Assembly: GCA_937951615.1 (NCBI GenBank)
Contig: CALFBH010000014.1
Span: forward strand, 1-64,000
Source: an uncultured Saprospiraceae bacterium
GTDB taxonomy: Bacteria > Bacteroidota > Bacteroidia > Chitinophagales > Saprospiraceae
Length of the DNA: 64,000 bases
Reading direction: 5' to 3'
Positions 57,362-64,000 of this stretch are shown piece by piece (within the stretch, counting starts at the first letter, position 1; each line of letters opens with the position of its first letter). The notes beneath the pieces were generated by a model that worked only from the letters and a program-made list of their open reading frames with translations, was not told the origin of the DNA and ran no database searches. Made by a program: the position numbers and the translations under genes.

Positions 57362-58699
57362 ATGGCACAATTTGATCTGATCATGCCCAAGATGGGCGAA
57401 AGTATTGCAGAAGCGACCATCCTGAAATGGGTGAAATCAGTCGGTGATACGATTGAAGAAGATGAAACAATTCTCGAAATTGCAACGGATAAAGTAGATA
57501 CAGAAGTCCCTTCTCCTGTGAATGGCGTACTGACTGAAATTAAATATCAGGAAGGCGATGTCGTGGAAGTTGGGAAAGTTATTGCGGTCATCGCAACGGA
57601 AGGAGCAGCAGCAGAAGTAAAACCTATAGCTGAAAAAGCTCCTGTGGTAGCTACACCACCGCCTGCGCCCGCACCTAGACCTGCTCCACAACAGGCCGCA
57701 GCTTCTGGCAATGGACATGCTGTACCTGCCGTTGCGCAGGCTATAATGACGGAATCAACACGCTTTTATTCGCCGCTGGTGCGCAATATTGCGAAGCAGG
57801 AAGGAGTTGGAGTAGCAGAACTGGAAATGATTGCTGGTTCTGGTCGTGGCGGACGGGTGACCAAAAAAGATATGCTGAATTATGTCAGCAACAGAACGAC
57901 TGCACCTCAGTTACAAGTGCTGGCAAGACCGACCATGCCTGCGGCTTCGGCTGCACCCGTAATGGCAGCCGCTTCACCAAGTGTAAATGGTGATGTAGAA
58001 ATCATAGAGATGGATCGGATGCGCAAGTTGATTGCGAAGCACATGGTGATGTCGAAGCAGGTTTCTCCGCACGTGACTTCTTATGTGGAAGTGGATGTGA
58101 CCAATCTGTTCAACTGGCGCAAAAAAATGAAAAATGCCTTTCAGGAAAAATATGGAGAGAAAATCACTTTTACCCCTATTTTTGTAGAGGCTGTCGCCAA
58201 AGCAATTGGGGATTTTCCGATGATTAATGTGTCAGTAGAGGGCGATAATATTTTACGCTATAAAAATATCAATATCGGTATGGCAGCCGCTTTACCGACG
58301 GGCAATCTGATTGTTCCGGTTATTAAGAATGCGGATCATCTTAGCCTGGTCGGACTGACCAAAGCAGTAAACGACTTCGCAAGACGCTCGCGAGCTGGCA
58401 AGCTCAAGCCAGATGAAATACAAGGCGGGACTTTTACGCTCACTAATGTAGGAACATTTGGCAATGTCATGGGCGCACCAATTATCAATCAGCCGCAGGC
58501 GGCGATTATGGCAACTGGAGCAATTCGCAAAAAACCAGCAGTACTGGAAACTGAATACGGCGATGTGATTGCCGTCAGGCAAATGATGTTCTTGTCCTTA
58601 TCCTACGATCATCGGGTAGTGGATGGTTTCCTCGGCGGTTCTTTTTTACGCAAAGTAGGGGATTACTTGGAAGCATTTGATCCGAATCGGGAGGTTTAG
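57362..58699 (+). CDS. Dihydrolipoamide acyltransferase, E2 component of a 2-oxo acid dehydrogenase complex
   Basis: 445 residues from the ATG at 57362 (MAQFDLIMPKMGESIAEATI); the upstream frame comes from the repeat. Lipoyl domain (1-77) with Lys44 in ATDKVDTEVPSP, an Ala/Pro-rich linker, a peripheral subunit-binding domain (about 135-175, FYSPLVRNIAKQEGV and GRGGRVTKKDMLNYV), and the catalytic domain ending SYDHRVVDGFLGGSFLRKV (His and Asp of HxxxDG). The MPKMGES and overall layout fit branched-chain or 2-oxoglutarate-type E2. No E1 or E3 gene is adjacent. Confidence 0.93.
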   Translation: MAQFDLIMPKMGESIAEATILKWVKSVGDTIEEDETILEIATDKVDTEVPSPVNGVLTEIKYQEGDVVEVGKVIAVIATEGAAAEVKPIAEKAPVVATPPPAPAPRPAPQQAAASGNGHAVPAVAQAIMTESTRFYSPLVRNIAKQEGVGVAELEMIAGSGRGGRVTKKDMLNYVSNRTTAPQLQVLARPTMPAASAAPVMAAASPSVNGDVEIIEMDRMRKLIAKHMVMSKQVSPHVTSYVEVDVTNLFNWRKKMKNAFQEKYGEKITFTPIFVEAVAKAIGDFPMINVSVEGDNILRYKNINIGMAAALPTGNLIVPVIKNADHLSLVGLTKAVNDFARRSRAGKLKPDEIQGGTFTLTNVGTFGNVMGAPIINQPQAAIMATGAIRKKPAVLETEYGDVIAVRQMMFLSLSYDHRVVDGFLGGSFLRKVGDYLEAFDPNREV

Positions 58700-58705
58700 A
58701 ACATC

Positions 58706-58830
58706 GGTTTCGTAAACTTGAGTGTGGGCTTTTGTGGGAAGTGAGTTTGCTAAACCTTCATTGACTCCTGACTAAAGCGAGGTTTAGCAAACTTCCTCTT
58801 CACAGGGCTTGCCCGCAAGTTTACGAAACC
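58706..58830. repeat. Nested palindrome, GTTTnGTAAACTTG family, copy B
   Basis: Outer arms 58706-58720 (GGTTTCGTAAACTTG) and 58816-58830 (its exact complement); inner arms 58744-58756 (AGTTTGCTAAACC) and 58781-58793 (its exact complement). Same layout as 6986-7108. It follows the E2 stop codon by six bases and could fold into a cruciform-like structure. Confidence 0.85.
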
Positions 58831-58839
58831 AAAGTGTTA

Positions 58840-58893
58840 TCCTCAACTCGGCTCGGACAACCGAATTTCAGTTGGTTGAGCGAAGCCGAAACC
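58840..58893. repeat. Hairpin of the CTCGGCTCGGACAACC type
   Basis: CTCAACTCGGCTCGGACAAC and GTTGGTTGAGCGAAGCCGAA pair imperfectly. The wording is a variant of the hairpins at 35398 and 36268. The remaining 276 bases to the OmpA-type gene show no further structure I can name. Confidence 0.6.
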
Positions 58894-59169
58894 AAGCACC
58901 AATATACAAATACCCCAATATCCTAATGACCCAAGAATGTAAGATTTCAAACAATAAATACCTCTAATATTTGGCTAATAACTGACTTGGTACGATATTT
59001 TCAGTGAACAATTTAGCTTTTTTTAAATAAAACAACAGTCTAACTGTTAATTAAAATATTGTCTGCGGAAGACAGGTAAAGTGGTAAATGTGTTTTACGA
59101 AGTAAAATACTTTATAAACCTAATTACCAATAACCAGTCACCAATTTCCCAGATACAAACCCAGTAATT

Positions 59170-61359
59170 ATGAATGTGAAATCGTGTTTACTCGTAATTT
59201 GTCTGATAAGTTGTGCTGTGATGGCATTTGGGCAAATGACGCCAAAAGAAGCCCGGGCAAGAGGGGAGATGTACTACTATTATGGTAAATATAATCAGGC
59301 ACTTCCACTGTTGCTCAAGTCACAGAATGCGACACCGAAGGATACAGATTTGAAATATATGCTGGGAGTATGTTATGTCAATGTGAACCGCCCACAGGCA
59401 GCAGAGGACTATATGAAGTTTGCGATTGCCGCTAAAAAACCTAAAGCGGAAGCTTTTTATTATTTGGCAAAATCGTACCACGATCAGCAAAAATTCCCTG
59501 ACGCCATTGCGTATTATAAAAAATACCTCGGCGCACTAGGAGATAAAGAAGCTGTAGTCAGTCGAGACGTCATCAAAGCAAATATCAAGCGTTGTGTATT
59601 GGGGGATAAAATGAAATTCAAGAAACAACTCGCATTTGTGGAGCAGATTGCCGACATCTGTACCAAGGACGATGAATTTGCACCCATTATTAGTCCCGGT
59701 AATGCCAATACACTTTATTTCACTTCTTTTCGCAAGTCTAATAAAGGTGGTTTACGCAACGACGATGGCAAAATAGATACGCTAACCGGACATCCACGGA
59801 GTGATATTTATGTGACGAATCTGGAGAAAGGAGAATGGAGTATAGCGGTTCCATTAGGACTGCGTTATAATAGTCGCCAAAATGATATGCTGCTGGATTT
59901 TAGCAGCAGAGGTGATGAGATTTTGATGTATCGTAGTTATAACCTGAATAAAGGAAATATGTACATCAGTCGTTTTGCCGACGAGGAAGAAACGGATGCA
60001 CCAGCCAAACTGCCACGTCCCATCAGTTCTTCCGATTGGGAAGGAAATGGTTATTTTTATAATGATAATGTCCTGTTTTTTGTGAGTGACCGCGATGGTG
60101 GATATGGTGGAAAAGATATTTATTATACGCTGAAAGATGAGGAAGGCGATTGGCAAAAACCCGTGAACATGGGAGCTGATGTCAATTCGGAATACGATGA
60201 AGATACTCCTTTCTTATCCAAGGACGGGCAGACACTTTACTTCAGTAGCAATAATATGAAAAGTGTCGGTGGCTATGATGTGTTTAAAACAACGTTTAAT
60301 GACTCTTCCTATACCTGGGCAAGTCCTGAAAATCTAGGATTTCCAATCAATTCACCGGGCGATGATATGTATTTTCGCTTAGATAAAACCGGTCTGAAAG
60401 GGTATTTCTCTTCAGTACGTGCAGGCGGAGCAGGCGGACAGGATATTTATACGGCTTATTTCAATAATTATCAGGCAGAGCAAACAGTCAGACCATCTAC
60501 CGTCGCTTTTTATAATCAGGAAAAACCAGAGGAAACGATTGCCGTTGTAGAAACGGATGAGCCTCGGATTACAATAGCACCAGAAGAGATTAAAACGTAT
60601 CAATTTGGTCCAGTTTTTTATAAGAATGAAGACCAGACTTTTTCTTCTTCTTCTATTATTAAATTAGATCAACTGGCAGGTATTTTATCGAAATATCCGC
60701 AAATGATGCTGGAACTCACTGCACATACGGATAATAGCGGACTGGATTTTAATAATTTATTTTTCTCTACAAAACGTGGGGAAGCTGTAGCCAATTACCT
60801 GGCAGATAGAGGCGTATTGCCTGCTCGTATTGTAGTGAAAGGTTGCGGTAATAATTATCCACAGGCATTCAATAATAATCAGGACGGTACGCCCAATGCG
60901 ATTGGCAGAACACTGAATCGCCGAGTAGAAATCCGTGTATTCAATACTGAAACAACACCTGTTCGTATAGAAACTGCTCCACCGACCATCAATCCTGTGA
61001 TTAAAACATCTGAGGTAGATTTGTATCGCAAATCAATTGCTGGCTTATCTTATAAAGTACAGGTCAAAAGAACACGTCAGCGTTTTGAAGATCGCTCCTT
61101 GATGCGGCACAGGCACACCATGATGGAGACACTACATTCTTCTCCATATCTGCTGTATTCAGTTGGACTGAAACAACGATTTGCCGAAGCTGAACGCTTA
61201 CGCTTACAGTTGGTGCAGGAAGGCTATGAAGAGGCAACAGTGATTCCTTATGTAGATGGAATGCGTTTGACAAAAGATGATGTCATGGGTTATAGCAGTA
61301 CTTTTCCAGATTTGTTTTATTATATAGATGCGGTTGGGAAACAGGCGCAGAAGGAGTAG
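59170..61359 (+). CDS. OmpA-family outer-membrane protein with TPR and PD40 repeats
   Basis: 729 residues with a signal peptide (LLVICLISCAVMAFGQ). TPR-like helices (about 25-120) are seen as ARGEMYYYYGKYNQALPLLL and AEAFYYLAKSYHDQQKFPDA. PD40-type propeller blades include DEFAPIISPGNANTLYFTSF, GNGYFYNDNVLFFVSDRDGG and TPFLSKDGQTLYFSSNNMKS. The OmpA C-terminal peptidoglycan-binding domain follows (about 500-600, LELTAHTDNSGLDFNNLFFS, GCGNNYPQAFN). A C-terminal SPOR-like segment has LYSVGLKQRFAEAERLRLQL. The architecture is that of PorE-like or peptidoglycan-anchored outer-membrane proteins of Bacteroidota; a link to type IX secretion is possible but not shown here. Confidence 0.9.
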   Translation: MNVKSCLLVICLISCAVMAFGQMTPKEARARGEMYYYYGKYNQALPLLLKSQNATPKDTDLKYMLGVCYVNVNRPQAAEDYMKFAIAAKKPKAEAFYYLAKSYHDQQKFPDAIAYYKKYLGALGDKEAVVSRDVIKANIKRCVLGDKMKFKKQLAFVEQIADICTKDDEFAPIISPGNANTLYFTSFRKSNKGGLRNDDGKIDTLTGHPRSDIYVTNLEKGEWSIAVPLGLRYNSRQNDMLLDFSSRGDEILMYRSYNLNKGNMYISRFADEEETDAPAKLPRPISSSDWEGNGYFYNDNVLFFVSDRDGGYGGKDIYYTLKDEEGDWQKPVNMGADVNSEYDEDTPFLSKDGQTLYFSSNNMKSVGGYDVFKTTFNDSSYTWASPENLGFPINSPGDDMYFRLDKTGLKGYFSSVRAGGAGGQDIYTAYFNNYQAEQTVRPSTVAFYNQEKPEETIAVVETDEPRITIAPEEIKTYQFGPVFYKNEDQTFSSSSIIKLDQLAGILSKYPQMMLELTAHTDNSGLDFNNLFFSTKRGEAVANYLADRGVLPARIVVKGCGNNYPQAFNNNQDGTPNAIGRTLNRRVEIRVFNTETTPVRIETAPPTINPVIKTSEVDLYRKSIAGLSYKVQVKRTRQRFEDRSLMRHRHTMMETLHSSPYLLYSVGLKQRFAEAERLRLQLVQEGYEEATVIPYVDGMRLTKDDVMGYSSTFPDLFYYIDAVGKQAQKE

Positions 61360-61361
61360 GG

Positions 61362-61680
61362 GGGTTGGTCGTTGGTCGATGGTCAATAGTCCATGGTCCA
61401 TGGTTGTTTTTTAATGTTCAAACATTCGGTAGTACTCGACTAAAGTATGATTGAGTAAGTTCCGTTGTCGTCAGACGAATTCGGTTGGAAATACAGCATA
61501 ATTTAAGGGGATAAACCACCAATGTTCATAAAATCCTTCGTCTGCCGACTATTCCATACTTTAATCGAACAGTACCAAATATTCCAGTTTTTCATTTTGC
61601 TTTGCAAAATGCGTGTAAAGTTTGTAAAACAGGATTCTTGTTAAATTTTAGCTATTGACTATCGACCATCGACTATGGAC
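61362..61680. repeat. Modular palindrome with nested arms and TTTTGC core
   Basis: The outer left arm has GGTCGTTGGTCGATGGTCAA, then TAGTCCATGGTCCATGG, and the outer right arm TATTGACTATCGACCATCGA, then CTATGGAC (61652-61680). A second pair, GGTAGTACTCGACTAAAGTA with TACTTTAATCGAACAGTACC, encloses other sequence. The core CATTTTGCTTTGCAAAATG is at 61594-61612, to the right of the inner arms. It fills the whole gap between two convergent genes. Confidence 0.8.
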
Positions 61681-61686
61681 ATTCCG

Positions 61687-62790
61687 TCACTTTATAAAAT
61701 CATGAATCTGGTAATAATCTATCGTACCAATTAGTGCTTCCTCTTCATAGACTGGCATAATAGGAATACCATAACGTGTCATGTCTTCATATACCTTTTT
61801 CAATTGAATATCAGGACTTATTCTATAGAGATTCTTGTTGGTAATATTGCGAATGATAAGATCGGGTTGTTTTGTTTTTAAAGCTCTTTTTAGCCCTCTT
61901 TTGCTGACAAAGCCAATAACATTTCGTTCATAATCCGATACGCGACCAGTCACCAGAAAAGCAGCTTCTTTGCTATTCGTCAGACTTTCCATGGCATCTT
62001 CCAATGCGCTTTCTTCTGATAATTCGGTAAACTGTGTCCGCATCACATCCCTGACCGTGCTTCCTTCAAGAGCGGCCTCTCGTTTGACCATTTTGTATTC
62101 ACTACCAGCCGCTACAAATATAAAAAGACCAATCAAAATCAGAAAAGGACTATGTCCTGGGTATAGAAAATAAACAGCAATAAAACCGACCGCAAAGATC
62201 TGCCCGATGAGTGAAGCAATGCGCGTGGCTTTTACCCGATTCATCGGAATTGCTAATAAGGCTCGCAGCACCCGCCCGCCATCCATCGGAAAAGCAGGAA
62301 TGCAATTAAAAAGTACCAAAGTAATATTGATAAGCAATAAAAGCGGCAAAAAATTACTGGGATTGACAAGCAAGCCCTTTGTTTCATCCATGGCATTCAG
62401 TGGCTCGATAAAACCATAAGGAGTCAGCCAGAAAAATAGTCCGAGGAGAGCGGCAATCACAACATTGACCATTGGTCCCATGATAGCTACGACCATTTCC
62501 TGGGTAGGCTTTTTGGGCATACCTTGAAGCCTAGCCAGTCCGCCAATTGGCAGCAATGTGATGTCTTCTGTACCAATTCCATACCTTCTGGCAGCAAAAG
62601 AATGTCCAAGCTCATGTAGCAATACGCAACTAAACAAGACCAAAATAAACCCAACCAGCCAAATCAAATCAATGGGGGACAGATTGTTTTGCCAACCTTC
62701 ATATAAAAAGTAAAGAATAATCAAGAAAAACGACCAGTGTACATTGATTGGAATGCCACTGATTTTACCAAGTTTGATGGATTGTGTCAT
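61687..62790 (-). CDS. Site-2 protease family protein (M50) with CBS domains
   Basis: 367 residues. The zinc motif HELGH is at 59-63 (CVLLHELGHSFAARRYG), and PAFPMDGGRVLRALLA provides the third ligand; four to five membrane segments surround them. The C-terminal part (about 245-367) holds paired CBS-like motifs (VRDVMRTQFTELSEESALED, LVTGRVSDYERNVIGFVSKR). It is the rhomboid-independent S2P/M50B class that cleaves membrane-bound substrates; the target here is not known. The GNAT gene lies upstream on the same strand. Confidence 0.92.
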   Translation of the reverse strand: MTQSIKLGKISGIPINVHWSFFLIILYFLYEGWQNNLSPIDLIWLVGFILVLFSCVLLHELGHSFAARRYGIGTEDITLLPIGGLARLQGMPKKPTQEMVVAIMGPMVNVVIAALLGLFFWLTPYGFIEPLNAMDETKGLLVNPSNFLPLLLLINITLVLFNCIPAFPMDGGRVLRALLAIPMNRVKATRIASLIGQIFAVGFIAVYFLYPGHSPFLILIGLFIFVAAGSEYKMVKREAALEGSTVRDVMRTQFTELSEESALEDAMESLTNSKEAAFLVTGRVSDYERNVIGFVSKRGLKRALKTKQPDLIIRNITNKNLYRISPDIQLKKVYEDMTRYGIPIMPVYEEEALIGTIDYYQIHDFIK

Positions 62791-62808
62791 AATATTTTAA
62801 ACAATCAA

Positions 62809-63387
62809 TCAGTCCCGATAGTTTTGATTGAGGAGTCCATAGCGATAATGGTCTTCCCATTTGCCATTGATTTTTAAGTAAGATTTGGAAAGCCCTTCTT
62901 GTTCAAAACCTAGTTTTTCGACGACGCGCTGCGAGGCTATATTGTGAAGCATGATATGGGCTTCTACCCGATGCAGGTTCATTTCTTCAAAAAGATATTG
63001 TACCGTGTGTGCCAGAGCTTCTGTCATCAATCCTTTGCTGTTTTCGGAAGCCGCCATTTTATAGCCAATAAAGCAGGATTGTAAAACACCACGAACCAGA
63101 TTAGTGGCTGAAATATCGCCGATAATACGTTTTTTCTGGGTGTCATCGCTGTGGAAAATAAACAATTTGAGTCGTTGCCCTGTACGCATTTCTTCTATGT
63201 CCCGTTTGAGCCAAAGCCGATGAAATTCCTCTGAAAAATAATGGATATTATAGGCAGGCAACCAAGGGCGAAAAAAGTCCTTATTCTGCTCATGATAGTC
63301 CAAGACCATTGTCGAATATTTGGGTGTCAATGGGCACAATAACAAACGCTTGGTGTTTATCTCTAATGATGTAATCTTTCGTGTCAT
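62809..63387 (-). CDS. GNAT-family N-acetyltransferase, RimJ-like
   Basis: 192 residues. NTKRLLLCPLTPKYSTMVLD and FRPWLPAYNIHYFSEEFHRL at the N-terminus, then RGVLQSCFIGYKMAASENSK, and GLMTEALAHTVQYLFEEMNL with HRVEAHIMLHNIASQRVVEK, the acetyl-CoA-binding motif A/B region of RimJ-type acetyltransferases. It could acetylate a ribosomal protein or a small substrate. It starts 18 bases upstream of the site-2 protease gene end, suggesting a shared transcript. Confidence 0.9.
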   Translation of the reverse strand: MTRKITSLEINTKRLLLCPLTPKYSTMVLDYHEQNKDFFRPWLPAYNIHYFSEEFHRLWLKRDIEEMRTGQRLKLFIFHSDDTQKKRIIGDISATNLVRGVLQSCFIGYKMAASENSKGLMTEALAHTVQYLFEEMNLHRVEAHIMLHNIASQRVVEKLGFEQEGLSKSYLKINGKWEDHYRYGLLNQNYRD

Positions 63388-63471
63388 TTATTCATTATGA
63401 CTAAGTAGTTCTTCCAGTTAATAATGTCGGGGAAATTAAATTTTATATCTTTTGAGTCAGGTTTTGGTGCA

Positions 63472-63562
63472 AATTGTTCTATTGCTATGATTGTTAAATT
63501 GTTATCGTGATTTTTTGCGTAGCAAAAAACAATAACAATGAAGCAATTTTAACAATGAAACC
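63472..63562. repeat. Palindrome with ATTGTTAAATTG-type arms
   Basis: Left arm TTCTATTGCTATGATTGTTA, then AATTGTTATCGTGA; core TTTTTTGCGTAGCAAAAAA (63511-63529); right arm CAATAACAATGAAGCAATTT, then TAACAATG. Same word type as the arms around the four-helix-bundle gene, but with a stem-loop instead of a gene between them. Confidence 0.85.
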
Positions 63563-63645
63563 ATCCTAATCACCGGACAATATTAACTTGACTGACCACC
63601 TAGAGCGTATTTTAAACTTAGACTTAATCTTGAACTTAAACTTAT

Positions 63646-64000
63646 CTAGCTTTCCAGTTCTTCCGCCATTTCCATCCACTCTTCTTCTTTTATGTCAATT
63701 TGTTTTTTGATGTCGTCGAGTTCTTTGGCGAGGGCGGGAATGTCGTTTGGGTCGAGATTGGGATCGCTGAACTTAGCATTTAAATCAGTTTTTTGACTTT
63801 CCAGTTTTTTAATCTGGCCTTCTAATTTATTGAGTGCTTTGCGTTCTTCTCGGCTGATTCTTCTTTCGCCTTCTTCTGCTGGCTTTGGAGCTTCGACTTT
63901 CTTTTTCTGCTTTTCTGGTTTTGGAGCATTCAATTCTTCCGCTTCTTTGCGATCCCGATAATCGGAATAATTGCCAGGGAAATCCCGAATCAATCCATCG
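63646..64000 (-). CDS. ABC-F family ATPase, C-terminal end (partial)
   Basis: The frame runs off the right end of the window. The visible end reads DGLIRDFPGNYSDYRDRKEA, a linker with EKQKKKVEAPKPAEEGERRI, and the C-terminal coiled coil (SREERKALNKLEGQIKKLES, KDLDDIKKQ-like helices). RDFPGNYSDY followed by a Lys-rich linker and coiled coil matches the C-terminal domain of Uup/ABC-F ribosome-associated ATPases. The nucleotide-binding domains lie outside the window. Confidence 0.85.
   Translation of the reverse strand, partial: DGLIRDFPGNYSDYRDRKEAEELNAPKPEKQKKKVEAPKPAEEGERRISREERKALNKLEGQIKKLESQKTDLNAKFSDPNLDPNDIPALAKELDDIKKQIDIKEEEWMEMAEELES

Overview
The window reads as chromosome of a Bacteroidota bacterium, most likely a saprospirian or chitinophagal relative. 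This is inferred from gene content rather than a marker gene. Supporting signs are moderately AT-rich DNA, few Shine-Dalgarno sites, TAnnTTTG-type -7 boxes, EGF-domain lipoproteins, an OmpA/TPR/PD40 surface protein, a GH92 alpha-mannosidase, ECF sigma/anti-sigma pairs, and a standard lpxB-surE-scpA housekeeping neighbourhood. No rRNA, tRNA, CRISPR array or complete insertion sequence was found.

Layout. 1-0.8 kb is a gene-poor stretch of decayed palindromes and one decayed copy of the 5' end of the GH92 gene. 0.8-6.5 kb: a lipoprotein, a secreted GH92 alpha-mannosidase and a glycosylasparaginase, together suited to N-glycan breakdown; a frameshifted four-helix-bundle gene sits inside inverted low-complexity arms, and an IS630 remnant follows. 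6.5-20.5 kb: housekeeping and peptidase genes (deoxyribosyltransferase-like protein, tricorn-type protease, flippase-like protein, scpA, lpxB, surE, recX, M3 oligopeptidase, YdjM-like protein). 20.6-23.4 kb: a small accessory island of two type II toxin-antitoxin pairs and a XisH-XisI-HTH operon, bounded by a 172-bp duplication of the end of the neighbouring mutase gene. 23.5-26.9 kb: a fused isobutyryl-CoA mutase (IcmF type).

27.0-34.4 kb is the most unusual part. Six minus-strand genes, overlapping or nearly touching, encode a 43-residue Lys/Pro-rich peptide, a GT4 glycosyltransferase, a radical SAM/SPASM protein, a tyrosine-phosphatase-like protein, a NodU/TobZ-type carbamoyltransferase and a WG-repeat protein. 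Divergently transcribed is an RtcR-like AAA+ protein with a CARF-like N-terminus, but no RNA ligase or cyclase gene is nearby. I propose this as a regulated modification system; its product cannot be read from the sequence.

34.4-64 kb: three tandem EGF-domain lipoproteins with three, two and one EGF modules; ruvB; an ECF sigma/anti-sigma/Spy-like operon; a PTPS-family protein; a 2OG-Fe(II) oxygenase; a MiaE-like hydroxylase; a second ECF sigma gene with a truncated anti-sigma; a probable small RNA with promoter and terminator; a haloalkane-dehalogenase relative that has lost its nucleophile; a duplicated two-component set (two 670-residue kinases, two response regulators); cinA; a lipoyl E2 acyltransferase; an OmpA-type protein; a site-2 protease; a GNAT acetyltransferase; and the end of an ABC-F ATPase gene.

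A theme across the window is nested intergenic palindromes. A small stem-loop core, often TTTTGC-TTT-GCAAAA, is flanked by long, imperfect, low-complexity inverted arms whose word type differs between sites. The same kind of arms flank the four-helix-bundle gene, one arm supplies the end of lpxB, and a different 15-bp-arm palindrome lies inside the lpxB reading frame.
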